Source: Microbacterium invictum (GTDB lineage Bacteria; Actinomycetota; Actinomycetes; Actinomycetales; Microbacteriaceae). Taken from it: a DNA stretch of 64,000 bases. Every line of letters starts with the position of its first letter. Position 1 is the first letter of the stretch. The stretch covers positions 3,286,001 to 3,350,000 of the forward strand of contig NZ_JACIFH010000001.1 in NCBI RefSeq assembly GCF_014197265.1, given 5' to 3'. The translations under genes and the position numbers were made by a program. The notes below the pieces were generated by a model. It did no database searches, was not told where the DNA came from, and was given only the letters and a program-made list of their open reading frames with translations. Shown one piece after another: positions 25,841-34,668 of the stretch.

Positions 25841-28111
25841 TCACGCCCTCTCGTCGGCGACGACCGCGGTGAAGCGATGCTCGCCCCCGATCACATCGAG
25901 TTCGCGTCCGTCCGGCAGCACGATCACCGCCGGTACATTGACTGGCAGGTCAACCTCGAGTTGGAACTCGCCGTCGTCGAGCCGCCAGGACGACCTGATC
26001 GGGCCGTGCACGCTGTCGTACGAGGTATCGGCCCAGGTGATACCGGGGCCGGGCTGCGGGTGGATGCGGACCTTCGAGTATCCGGGGGCGGCGGGGCGGA
26101 TGCCCCCGACGACCTGGTAGATCCAGTCTGCGACCGCTCCCAGAGCGTAATGGTTGAAGCTCGTCATTTCGCCGGCATTGATCGACCCATCGGGAAGCAT
26201 AGAGTCCCAGCGCTCCCAGATCGTGGTGGCGCCCATCGTCACCGGATAGAGCCACGATGGGCACTCGCGTTCCAGCAGCAGCCGATACGCGTCATCGATG
26301 TGGCCGGTCTCCGACAGCGCCCACGTGACGAACGGGGTCCCAGCGAACCCCGTGGTGACCCGGTAGCGCGCTTTCCTCACCAGATCCGCGAGACGAGTGC
26401 CGGCGCGCCGCCGGTGATCGCCGTCGAGCACGCCGAAGGCGATCGCCAGTGCGTACACCGTGACGCAGTCCGACGTGATCCGGCCGGCCTCGTCGACGTA
26501 CTGCGACACGAAGGCGCTCCGCGTCCGCGCCGCGAGGCCATCCCACCGCGCAGCGTCGTCGGTCTTGCCCAGAATCCGGGCGGCTTCCGCAATGAACGAC
26601 GCCGAGCGGTAGAGGCACGCAGTGGCGACGACTGCGGGATCGGCTTTCGCCGCACCAGGATCATCGGGCGGAGCATCGGGGTCGAGCCAGTCGCCGAGCT
26701 GCTGCCCGAGTTCCCAGACCCCACGGGGGGAAATGTCCTGCTCGATGGATTCCAGGTGGAGCACCATGCCCGGGTAGTAGTCGGCCAGACGCGCGACATC
26801 GCCGTACGCCTGCCACAACGCCTGCGGCACCCACACCGCGGCATCGCCCCAGACAGCGGTCGCGCGGTGCCAGGGCAGAGAGAACCCATCGGGGAAGTTC
26901 GCGTACTTGAGCACGTCGGGGACGATGAGGGGAACGAAGCCGCCCGGCGCGTTCTCCGTCTCGACCCGCAGGTCGCGCAACCAGCCATCGAGGAAGTCGG
27001 CGATGTCGAACTGGAACGCCGCCGACGCCGCGTAGGCGGCGAGATCGCCGGTCCAGCCCAAGCGCTCGTCGCGTTGCGGACAGTCGGTGGGAACGCTGAG
27101 GAAGTTGCCCTTCTGCCCCCAGACCGAGTTCTTCACGAGCTGATCGACGAGCGGCTCGGAGCAGGAGAAGTAGCCGGTGCGGCGCATCTCGGAGTGCACC
27201 ACGACCGCCTCCAGGTCGTCGAGGGAGAGTTCCCCTGGCCACCCATCCACCTCGATGTAGCGGAACCCGTGGAATGTGAGTGTGGGCTCGAACCGGTCCG
27301 CATCGCCGGACAGTACGAACACATCCGTGGCTGCCGCGCCCCGCAGCGGCCGGGTGCCCAGCTCGCCGTCCTCGAGCACCTCGGCATGGCGGATGCGGAT
27401 CTCGTGTCCGCGCGGGCCGGTGACGTGGAATCGAACCCAGCCGACGAGGTTCTGGCCGAAGTCAACGAGCGTGCGTCCCGAGGGCGAGCTCCAGATCTTC
27501 GCCGGCGCCACGACCTCGTTTCGGACGATGTCGGGCGTGCTCTGCGCCACGAGCGTCGAGCGGTCGACGTCCACCACTTCCACCTGGAGGGGGCGGGGCC
27601 GGTCTCGGGCGTCGATGATCTCGCCGTCGTAGAGCGAGTTGCCGATGATCCCGGTGGTCTCGGCTTCCCAGCCGGCCGATGTCGACAGCTGCTGACTCGT
27701 GCCGTCGCCGAACGATACCTCGACTGTCGCGGCGACGCAGATCTCATCGCCGTAATTCGCCTCCGCGGACGCGAATCCGAGATCGCCGCGATACCAGCCA
27801 TTGCCCAGCACGAGCTCAAGGACGAGGTCACCGTGTCCTCCCGTGACCAGCTCGGAGATGTCGTAGGTCTGGTAGGCCAAGCGCCATTCATAGGCCGTCC
27901 AACCCGGGTTGAGGACCGACTGCGAGACCGGCGCTCCATCGATGAATGCTTCGTAGACGCCGTGGGCCGTGGCAGTGAGCACCGCGCGTCGGATCTCGGA
28001 ACGGGGTTGGTTCAGCGGCGCGGTCAGTCGGAAGCGTGGTGCGATGCCGCGATCGGCGACGGCGCGGATGAACTGGGCGTCCTGCAGCGGATGCGCGTGT
28101 GTTGTGGTCAC
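25841..28111 (-). CDS. GH78 alpha-L-rhamnosidase, short form (756 aa)
   Basis: GTG start. It contains the binding-like beta domain (AHGVYEAFIDGAPVS, YQTYDISEL, GNGWYRGDL), the concanavalin-like domain (LVDFGQNLVGW) and the catalytic barrel with VPTDCPQRDERLGWTGD and the late SFNHYALGAVADWIYQ. It lacks the first beta domain seen in the GH78 at 11977, so it is about 110 residues shorter. No signal peptide. Linked to an aldo/keto reductase in a two-gene operon. Confidence 0.92.
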   Translation of the reverse strand: MTTTHAHPLQDAQFIRAVADRGIAPRFRLTAPLNQPRSEIRRAVLTATAHGVYEAFIDGAPVSQSVLNPGWTAYEWRLAYQTYDISELVTGGHGDLVLELVLGNGWYRGDLGFASAEANYGDEICVAATVEVSFGDGTSQQLSTSAGWEAETTGIIGNSLYDGEIIDARDRPRPLQVEVVDVDRSTLVAQSTPDIVRNEVVAPAKIWSSPSGRTLVDFGQNLVGWVRFHVTGPRGHEIRIRHAEVLEDGELGTRPLRGAAATDVFVLSGDADRFEPTLTFHGFRYIEVDGWPGELSLDDLEAVVVHSEMRRTGYFSCSEPLVDQLVKNSVWGQKGNFLSVPTDCPQRDERLGWTGDLAAYAASAAFQFDIADFLDGWLRDLRVETENAPGGFVPLIVPDVLKYANFPDGFSLPWHRATAVWGDAAVWVPQALWQAYGDVARLADYYPGMVLHLESIEQDISPRGVWELGQQLGDWLDPDAPPDDPGAAKADPAVVATACLYRSASFIAEAARILGKTDDAARWDGLAARTRSAFVSQYVDEAGRITSDCVTVYALAIAFGVLDGDHRRRAGTRLADLVRKARYRVTTGFAGTPFVTWALSETGHIDDAYRLLLERECPSWLYPVTMGATTIWERWDSMLPDGSINAGEMTSFNHYALGAVADWIYQVVGGIRPAAPGYSKVRIHPQPGPGITWADTSYDSVHGPIRSSWRLDDGEFQLEVDLPVNVPAVIVLPDGRELDVIGGEHRFTAVVADERA

Positions 28112-28120
28112 GCTTCAGGA

Positions 28121-28135
28121 TTACCATTCATTGAC
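28121..28135. promoter_or_regulatory. Operator-like motif upstream of the GH78-AKR operon
   Basis: TTACCATTCATTGAC. The exact reverse complement occurs at 30169-30183 upstream of the hydrolase operon. Here it ends 10 bases before the GH78 start codon, overlapping the ribosome-site region, so a bound protein would block expression. Confidence 0.5.
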
Positions 28136-28154
28136 TGGGATTTGCAAGTCCGAT

Positions 28155-29302
28155 TCACTTTCCCTCCCGCGTGCAATCGGCCGCCACGCGTGCCAGCTCC
28201 ACGGCACGGAAGTCCGCTCCGCCCGGATGCTGACGTGGCCAGGGGATGTAGGCGAAAGCGATGTCGCGAGCGGGGTCTGCGAACGCCAGCGCGCCGGCGG
28301 CACCATCGTGACCGAAGGCGCCGAGACTTCCATATGGCATCCTCGGCTGCGGTAGCAGGAATACCGCTCCGAAGCAGTTGGGGAAATCGAGTACCCGGTC
28401 GTGCCCCCACGCTCGTTGTGTCGCCATCGCACGGAAGGTCGCTGCGGAGGCGATGGGCGCAGCCGACGACGGCAGCGCGTCGGCGAATAACCGCGCGAGG
28501 CCCCGGGCAGATCCGACTCCGCCGATCGCGGCGGGGCCGGCGCGGCGGACCCGTGGGTTGTTGGTGCTGGTGCCCCATCGGCTGAGGTCCTCCGGAGCAT
28601 CGACATTGCCGAAGACGGTTGCCGCCAGCCCATCCATCGGTGGTCGGCCGGCCAGCTCGGTCTCCTGTTCGGGGGTCAGCACCGGCGGCGCGAGCGGAAC
28701 ATACCGGGCATCCTCGGACTCGGGCAGCCCAAGGAAGAAGTCCGCTGCGCGCGGGCCGCGCACCTCCTCTTCATACCGCTCCTGGAGGCTCCTGCCGGAA
28801 ATGCGACGCACGAGTTCTTCCATCAGAATCCCGATCGTGAGCGCGTGGTAGCCGAACGCGGAGCCGGGGATCCAGAGCGGGGCTTGTGCAGCGAGGCGCG
28901 CAGCGCCCGCCGACGAAGATTCGAGGACTTCGTCGACCGAGAACGTGCTTCCAGCCAGCGCGGGAAGGCCAGCGCGGTGGGAGAGGAGGTCCCCGACGGA
29001 GATCCGACCCTTCCCCGCCGCCGCGAACGCGGGCCAGTAGTGCGCCACCTCGCGGTCGAGCTCGAGCTCGCCACGGTCGATGAGCTTGGCAATCACCAGC
29101 GCGGCCACGCCCTTCGTCACCGAGAGACTCCCGTCAGGGACTCTCGGCTCAGCGCCGACCCGACTGCAAGGTCCACAACCAGGCGGCCGCGGTGGTGGAT
29201 GGCGAGCTGTGCGCTGAACCCGGGCTCCGCATCGACGTACTCGCGGAGCTTGTGGCGCACCGGTTCGAACAATTGATCGCTGTCGCCGTGTAAGTCGGTC
29301 AT
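28155..29302 (-). pseudogene. Serine beta-lactamase-fold esterase, frameshifted
   Basis: The start ATG at 29302 overlaps the stop of the upstream hydrolase (ATGA). The first frame reads to SRESLTGVSR and stops near 29117; the rest continues in another frame from SVTKGVAALVIAKL to 28155. One lost base in the GTCTCTCGG stretch near 29120 accounts for this, and it falls exactly at the SxxK active-site motif (S-V-T-K). The remainder is complete, with WIPGSAFGYH and the terminal GHDGAAGALAFADP region of class C beta-lactamase-like esterases. Either a recent pseudogene or a sequencing error. Confidence 0.8.
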
Positions 29303-30105
29303 GTGGTCTCCTTCGCAGTCGCGTGGTGTCGCGCAACGGAGTCGCGCAACAGAGCAGAGAGCAGGTCGGCTGCCCCCGAGGCGTTTTCGATGACGGACAG
29401 ATGTGCGCCCGGCAGTTCCTCATATCGGAACGTGCTGCTATCCGCAGCGAATGCGCGCATGTTGCTCGCCGACACGGCGCGGTCGGCGGTTCCGCCGACG
29501 GCCAGACCGCGCGTCGTAACCGGACGCGCGAGGTGTCGGCCGTCGTACTCGGCGAGTGCGCGGCAGCACGCGAGGTGACTGGACAGATCGACGTCGGCGA
29601 GGTCGTGCAGAGTGTCGGCGACGACATCCGCACCCGCCCCCTCGGCGAATACAACGGTGAACCAGCCGCGGCGCGTGCCCGCGGGATCGAAGGCAGGGGT
29701 GCCGTGACGAGTCGCGGCCGCGACGATGGCGGCCCAGCCTTCCGGCGAGCCGAAGAGGAGTGCGCTGTTGAACAGTGCGACACCCGTGATCATCAATTCC
29801 GGCCGCACCGCGGCTTCCAATGCGATGGCGCCGCCCGTGGATGCGCCTGCGATCACGACACGTCCGGTACATCGCGTCGATTCGATCTGCTGTGCGATTT
29901 CTGTGGCGAGGCTGCCGATGTCGACTTCCGCTAGCGCGGGCGCGCCGCCATGCCCGGGGAGGTCAAAGAGCAGCATTTCAGCCCCGAGACGGGGCGGGAT
30001 CAGCTGCACGACGGACCCCCACATGCGCGTTGTCGTTCCGTGTGAAGGCAGTAAAGCGAGGGTCGCGCGCGGTTGTCGAGCAGGCAGATACGTCGTCAAT
30101 CTCAA
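29299..30105 (-). CDS. Alpha/beta hydrolase (enol-lactonase/esterase type)
   Basis: 268 residues from a TTG start. Alpha/beta fold with LLPSHGTTTRMWG near the N-terminus (oxyanion region), nucleophile elbow GASTGG, and a late His in GAHLSVIEN. It resembles 3-oxoadipate enol-lactonase-like hydrolases, but the substrate is open. It is followed by the frameshifted beta-lactamase-fold gene in one operon. Confidence 0.82.
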   Translation of the reverse strand: MRLTTYLPARQPRATLALLPSHGTTTRMWGSVVQLIPPRLGAEMLLFDLPGHGGAPALAEVDIGSLATEIAQQIESTRCTGRVVIAGASTGGAIALEAAVRPELMITGVALFNSALLFGSPEGWAAIVAAATRHGTPAFDPAGTRRGWFTVVFAEGAGADVVADTLHDLADVDLSSHLACCRALAEYDGRHLARPVTTRGLAVGGTADRAVSASNMRAFAADSSTFRYEELPGAHLSVIENASGAADLLSALLRDSVARHHATAKETT

Positions 30106-30168
30106 CGCTTCGCGTTCTCTTCGCCTCGTCGCGGTTGGGTGATCTCAACAGAACCGAGCGGGATAACA

Positions 30169-30183
30169 GTCAATGAATGGTAA
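30169..30183. promoter_or_regulatory. Operator-like motif upstream of the hydrolase operon (copy 1)
   Basis: GTCAATGAATGGTAA, the exact reverse complement of the 15 bp at 28121-28135. It lies 64 bp upstream of the hydrolase TTG start. Confidence 0.5.
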
Positions 30184-30210
30184 GGCATGCGCGAGTGGCG
30201 CACGTGCGCA

Positions 30211-30219
30211 GAATGGTAA
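30211..30219. promoter_or_regulatory. Operator-like motif, partial second copy
   Basis: GAATGGTAA repeated 35 bp from the end of the first copy. Read on the minus strand it forms part of a possible promoter: TTGACC, 16 bases, TACCAT. Confidence 0.4.
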
Positions 30220-30394
30220 GACTCTCACGTCGGTGGTCAAGCCTTGAGCGGGCCATTGCGAGACGGTGGCGATGCCGGAGACGGCAGAACCAATAAAGAA
30301 AGTTGGGATTCTGATGGGACACGCAATGAAGCAAGTCCGAAGCACCACACTGGGGTGACGCAGTAATCCGGCCGAGGAAGGTGTTCGTCTTGGA

Positions 30395-31149
30395 CGCGCC
30401 GACGGCGGTCGGGCAGCCGCGTCACCGAAAGGGACCAGATACGCCTCGATCTGCACGTCGACCGCCGCGATATCGGCGTCGATCTGATCGATCCGACCCA
30501 GCATCCTGCGATAGCAGGAACCGGTGATGCTCGTCGAAGTGACCGGTGAACGCTTCCTCCAGCTGGGGGATCTTCTTCCGCATCGCAGTACGCGCCATCT
30601 GCGCGAGCACTGTCGGATCTTGCTCCCCGGCGATCAGCGCCGCCATCATCGCCCGCCCGGAGGCACCGAAGATATCGGAGGCGACCACCGACGGCTTGAT
30701 GCACGCGTCTTCGAGGACCTTCTCCACCCGGTCCTTCTCCGCGCCCCGCGAGCCGACCACAAGCTGGGCCGGAGCATCTGCCGTTCAGCGACCTTGCAGA
30801 GCCAGGCCGCGTTCAGCACGTCCGTCTTCGGCCTGCCCGGTAGATGTGCGACGTCCTTCGCGTTCACCAGCCTCGGCTCCAGCACGTGCGCTTCGAGCAG
30901 GTAGAACGGCGGCCGCCAGTAGTCGCTGGTCGCTGCCATCACTACCCGTTCGACACCCAGTTCCACCAGCAGGTTCGCCAATTCGGTCAACGACCGAGTC
31001 ATCGTCGAATGCGTTGTCACCTCCTGCACCCGCCGCTTGCCTCCCGGCGGTGCCGGCAACCGGACACAGCACACCACCTCCGCCTTGCCGATATCCGGCG
31101 CCGCGACCCGCTCGATGATCTGCTCGTCGTCCTCTGTCTGGGTGAACAT
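30395..31149 (-). pseudogene. IS110-family transposase remnant
   Basis: The N-terminal part begins at 31149 (MFTQTEDDEQIIERVAAPDIGK, ending LVNAKDVAHLPGRPKTDV then QMLRPSL). A section is then deleted and the frame changes; VGSRGAEKDRVEKVLEDAC to EAFTGHFDEHHRFLL follows. A third frame reads MLGRIDQIDADIAAVD and stops making sense near 30400. The C-terminal Ser-containing domain is absent. Three frames plus deletions mean it is dead. No terminal repeats are recognisable. Confidence 0.85.
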
Positions 31150-31254
31150 CACCGACACTCCCTTCCGAACCGGCATTGCCAACGGCGTGGCCGCCCGGGC
31201 GAACCACCAGGACGAGACAGCGAATCTAGTTCTCGTGCTCAACCGTCAACGACG

Positions 31255-31575
31255 GCCCGCGACAATGAAAAGTTGCTGTGTCTGCTGGTCGCGCAGCATC
31301 TTCTCGGGATCGCGTCCGGCCGGAAGTGGATCCGGTGCGCCAGAGCGCATCTGCGGGGCATGTTCCCGAACATCTCCAAGCAGTCCGGATGGGGCAAACG
31401 CGTCCGCCAGTCCACCGGGCTGCTGTCCGCGGGTGATCACCGAGCTGGCCCGTGACACGCCGTCGTGGGGCGAGGTGACCCGGCTGATCGACTCGACCCC
31501 GCTGCCCTGCGCCGAGTCGCGGGAGACGGTGAGACGCTCCGACCTGGCCGGCCACGCCGGCGAGCGCTGGGTCGA
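31255..31575 (+). pseudogene. IS982-family transposase remnant
   Basis: One frame reads NEKLLCLLVAQHLLGIASG and HLRGMFPNISKQSGWGKRV; after a frameshift near 31430 it continues VITELARDTPSWGEV, RLIDSTPLPCAESRETV and RRSDLAGHAG. These match segments of IS982-type DDE transposases, with the first catalytic Asp in LIDSTP. Both ends are missing. It lies head to head with the IS110 remnant. Confidence 0.75.
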
Positions 31576-31602
31576 AGACCGCGGGAGGGTGTATCGGGTT
31601 AA

Positions 31603-32385
31603 ATGGCATCCGTGAGTGACGATGAGGCGAGTTCAGGCGATCGAGGGCCGCAGACCCACAGGACGATCGATCGTGTGACGAAGATCCTGGAGGAGGTCGT
31701 CTACAACCCGGGAATGACCTTCGCTGAAGTGGCGAAAGCTCTCGACGCGCCGCGAAGTTCCGTGCACGGGTTCATTCGCGGACTCCTCGCCAGGGGCTGG
31801 CTGTTCGAGGACAATCATCGCTTCTACCTCGGGCCTGCCGTCTACGGCCTGACGCTCGCCAGCGGACACATCCGGGCCGGCCTTGTGACCGAGGGAGATT
31901 TGGCCGAACTGCATGATTCGACGGGGCTGACGGTCTTCCTCGGTGTCCAGGCAGGGGAGCATCTGATCTACGTCGCGGAGGCCGGATCCGACACGCTCGT
32001 CGGATACGCCGCACGGACCGATATCCGCCGCACTCTCCTCGAAACGGCGGGTGGTAAGGCGCTGCTCGTGGCTCTCCCGGAGTCGCAGCGCAATGCGTAC
32101 CTGCGACGCAGGCCACCCGAGGATGCGGCGCTCGTCGACCAGTTCCTGTCCGAGTCCGTCTCGATCAGGGAGTCGAGGATCGCCCGCAACTCGCTGCATC
32201 AGGGCTCACGATTCGCCCTCGCGACTGTGCTGTCCAACACCGCGGGCGAGGCGGTAGCCGAAGTCACGCTCGTGGGAGAGAGCTCCGACATGTTGCCGCG
32301 CGAGGAGGAACTGAGTCAGACGCTGCTTCGGTTCGTCGACGGGTGGCGGCAGCGCAAGGGTTACAGCGCTCGTGAGGCTGTCTGA
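31603..32385 (+). CDS. IclR-family transcriptional regulator
   Basis: 260 residues. The N-terminal winged helix (RTIDRVTKILEEVV, then FAEVAKALDAPRSSVHGFIR) is followed by an IclR effector domain (LHDSTGLTVFLGVQ, DIRRTLLETAGGKALLV). Its start lies directly after the IS982 remnant, so its upstream region may be replaced by transposon sequence. It could control the dehydrogenase and cupin genes to its right; the regulated set is inferred from proximity only. Confidence 0.9.
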   Translation: MASVSDDEASSGDRGPQTHRTIDRVTKILEEVVYNPGMTFAEVAKALDAPRSSVHGFIRGLLARGWLFEDNHRFYLGPAVYGLTLASGHIRAGLVTEGDLAELHDSTGLTVFLGVQAGEHLIYVAEAGSDTLVGYAARTDIRRTLLETAGGKALLVALPESQRNAYLRRRPPEDAALVDQFLSESVSIRESRIARNSLHQGSRFALATVLSNTAGEAVAEVTLVGESSDMLPREEELSQTLLRFVDGWRQRKGYSAREAV

Positions 32386-32395
32386 CCGGACGCCA

Positions 32396-33316
32396 TCAGG
32401 TGCGGTCGAAGACAGCTGCGAGGTCGGCAGGGTCGACCTGCAGGGGCGGTACACCGGCTCGTTCCTGCTGCAGCTGCAGGAACGCCTGGCTGTCGCGGCC
32501 ACCCCAGCCTCGATCCATGGCCTCGGTCATCTCGTCGTAGATGATGTCGCACAGCGCCGTGGGAACTTCGAACTCACGCGCGAGGCGAACCGCGAGTCCG
32601 GCGTCCTTATATGCCAAGCGAAGCTGGAAGCTGGGGGTGTCGAGATCTCCGGACAGAACCCGGTTGCCGAATTTGTCGAAACTGCGAGCGCGCCCGGCTG
32701 CTCCGGAGCGGATTGCCTCGAAGAGTGCGAGCGGCTCGAGGCCCGCCTTCACGCCCACTGTCATCATTTCGCCCAGCACCGCCGAGATGCCGAGGCTTGT
32801 CATGTTGTGCACGAGCTTCGCGATCGTACCCGCACCGATGGGGCCGATGTAGGCCGGTTTGTCGGCGATCGCCTGGAGAAGTTCGAGGTGTCGATCGAAC
32901 GCAACTCGATCGCCACCCACCCAGATCGCCAGCCGGCCGGTGGCGGCGCCGTTCGGTCCGCCGCTCACCGGTGCGTCCAAGAAGGCGACTTCTCGCTCGG
33001 CGAGTCGCGCTGCGAGGGAGCGGACAGTATCGACCGAGTTGGTCGACAGATCGAACCACGCCGTCCCCTCGCCCAGACCCGACTCAAGGCTCGCGGCGAC
33101 ATCCTCGACGTCGGCCGGGGTGGGGAGGGACGTGAAGACGACTTCGACGCTGCGGGCCAGCTCTTCCGCGGTGGCCGCCCAGGAGGCGCCGTGTGCGAGC
33201 AGTTCAGTCGCAGCGTGCGGAGCGATATCGGTGACGACGAGCTCGTGCCCCGCGGCGAGCAGATTCGCCGCCATTCCCCGGCCCATCTGGCCGAGCCCGA
33301 TGAATCCAACCCTCAC
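32396..33316 (-). CDS. NAD(P)-dependent 3-hydroxyisobutyrate-dehydrogenase-like enzyme
   Basis: 306 residues from a GTG start with AGGAG upstream; the open frame extends further but the Rossmann fold begins here (VGFIGLGQMGRGMAANLL). The substrate-binding segment FLDAPVSGGPNGA and the catalytic-Lys motif GAGTIAKLVHNM define the beta-hydroxyacid dehydrogenase family. It would interconvert a 2- or 3-hydroxyacid and its keto or semialdehyde form. It is divergent from the cupin gene across a short gap with an inverted repeat. Confidence 0.9.
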   Translation of the reverse strand: MRVGFIGLGQMGRGMAANLLAAGHELVVTDIAPHAATELLAHGASWAATAEELARSVEVVFTSLPTPADVEDVAASLESGLGEGTAWFDLSTNSVDTVRSLAARLAEREVAFLDAPVSGGPNGAATGRLAIWVGGDRVAFDRHLELLQAIADKPAYIGPIGAGTIAKLVHNMTSLGISAVLGEMMTVGVKAGLEPLALFEAIRSGAAGRARSFDKFGNRVLSGDLDTPSFQLRLAYKDAGLAVRLAREFEVPTALCDIIYDEMTEAMDRGWGGRDSQAFLQLQQERAGVPPLQVDPADLAAVFDRT

Positions 33317-33373
33317 GGTTCTCCTGTCCGGAGTCGGTTTGACTCCTCTTCCGCGTTGACTGTACCGTGCCAA

Positions 33374-33391
33374 TGTTCTCGATGAGGAACA
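33374..33391. promoter_or_regulatory. Inverted repeat TGTTC-N8-GAACA in a divergent promoter
   Basis: Perfect 5-bp arms around TCGATGAG, between the dehydrogenase and the cupin gene. The spacing and position fit a dimeric repressor such as the IclR protein encoded nearby. Confidence 0.5.
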
Positions 33392-33433
33392 ATGATTCGA
33401 TATTACGAACACACGATCGGGGAGAATTGCCTC

Positions 33434-33844
33434 ATGACCGAGTCGAGCATTTACGTCAACCGAACCTCGGTGGGGGTGCCTTCGGATCCCGTCAGTGGCA
33501 CATTCACGGGCGAGGCGTGGCGCGACGTCATCGTGCCCCGACGCGACGGCATCAACGTCGCGGACGTCTTCTTCACGCCGTGCGCGCGCACCGACTGGCA
33601 CACGCACGAGGGTGGCCAGCTGCTCATCGTCCGCTCGGGCGAGGGGTACATCGGAGATGAGCACGGCGCACACCGCGTCGCGGCGGGGGACACCGTCTGG
33701 ACACCTCCCGGCATCCGGCATTGGCACGGGGCCGCGCCCGATCGCACCTTCCTCCATACCGCGGTCTCGATCCGTGGCGTGGAATGGTCGGATCCGGTCA
33801 CGGACGGCGAGTACGCACGGTGGACGGCCCCCGATGGCAACTGA
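33434..33844 (+). CDS. Cupin-domain protein
   Basis: 136 residues; GGGGAGA lies ten bases before this ATG, whereas an upstream start at 33392 has no ribosome site. A single cupin barrel has both metal motifs: WHTHEGGQLLIVRSGEGYI and WTPPGIRHWHGA. It resembles small cupins annotated as carboxymuconolactone-decarboxylase-like or mandelonitrile-lyase-like. Its end overlaps the next hydrolase gene by 11 bp, so they work in one operon. Confidence 0.85.
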   Translation: MTESSIYVNRTSVGVPSDPVSGTFTGEAWRDVIVPRRDGINVADVFFTPCARTDWHTHEGGQLLIVRSGEGYIGDEHGAHRVAAGDTVWTPPGIRHWHGAAPDRTFLHTAVSIRGVEWSDPVTDGEYARWTAPDGN

Positions 33845-34589
33845 ACCCCCATTCGTCCTGCTCCACGGCGGCCGTCACGGCGGATGGTGCTGGAAGCGTG
33901 TCGCACCGCGGCTGCGGGCGGCCGGGCACGAGGTCTTCACCCCGACACTGACCGGCCTGGGGGAGCGAAGGCACCTGCTCAGCCCTGCCATCGACCTCGA
34001 GGTGCACGTCGCCGACCTGCTCGGCGTCTTCGAAGCAGAAGAACTCGACGACGTCGTCCTTGTCGCCCACAGCTACGGTGGCGTGGTGGCGTCCCGCGCG
34101 CTGCAGTCGCTGCGGGAACGGGTCCGCAGTTTCGTCCTGCTCGACGCGCACATGCCCGCCGAGGGGCAGGCGGTGTTCGACCTGGTCAATCCCGACAAGG
34201 TGCAGCGCATGAAGCAGCTCATCGCGACCGAGGGCGATGGCTGGTACGTGCCGGTCATGGATGCGAAGTGGTGGGGGCTCACGGATGAGGAAGACATCCG
34301 ATGGGTCAATTCGAGGGTCACGCCTCAGCCTGCACGCACATACACAGACCCCGTCGGACGGACGGACTATGCACGGACGCATCCCTACACGTTCATCGAA
34401 TGCAGCGACTCCGCACTCTCCGGCAGCGAACGCGAGTGGCAGCGACAGCGCGCAACGAAATCACCCGATGGCATCCGTCACCTGATGATCGACGGATGCC
34501 ACGACGTCATGGTCACCGAGCCGCAGGCGCTTGCGGAGATGCTCCTGTCGGTGACCGATGCACCGACCGGTCGAGTGCACCCCGGCTAA
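33834..34589 (+). CDS. Alpha/beta hydrolase (EstC/methylesterase type)
   Basis: 251 residues. FVLLHGGRHGGWCWKRVAP at the N-terminus, nucleophile elbow AHSYGG and a late DGCHDVMVTEP with the His place it among the esterase/hydroxynitrile-lyase-like hydrolases with TPTLTGLGERRHL. It likely hydrolyses an ester of the compound handled by this region. Translation is coupled to the overlapping cupin gene. Confidence 0.88.
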   Translation: MATEPPFVLLHGGRHGGWCWKRVAPRLRAAGHEVFTPTLTGLGERRHLLSPAIDLEVHVADLLGVFEAEELDDVVLVAHSYGGVVASRALQSLRERVRSFVLLDAHMPAEGQAVFDLVNPDKVQRMKQLIATEGDGWYVPVMDAKWWGLTDEEDIRWVNSRVTPQPARTYTDPVGRTDYARTHPYTFIECSDSALSGSEREWQRQRATKSPDGIRHLMIDGCHDVMVTEPQALAEMLLSVTDAPTGRVHPG

Positions 34590-34620
34590 AACCTAGTGCT
34601 CACTCGATATTGGTGCTAGC
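34590..34620. promoter_or_regulatory. Shared 31-bp motif, copy upstream of the carboxylesterase
   Basis: Starts AACCTAGTGCTCACTCG and ends TTGGTGCTAGC. It matches the motif at 37168-37198 at 24 of 31 positions. It lies 49 bp upstream of the carboxylesterase start. The other copy sits between a TetR gene and a binding-protein gene, so that TetR protein is the likely binder. Confidence 0.65.
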
Positions 34621-34668
34621 GTCTTCCACCAGGCGACCGAAGGGGTTCGCCGAGTGAGGAGAACAGGG

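Noticed and set aside
25790..28585. 931-codon open frame on the plus strand
   Set aside because: Antisense of the GH78 gene at 25841-28111, with no ribosome site or recognisable domain.
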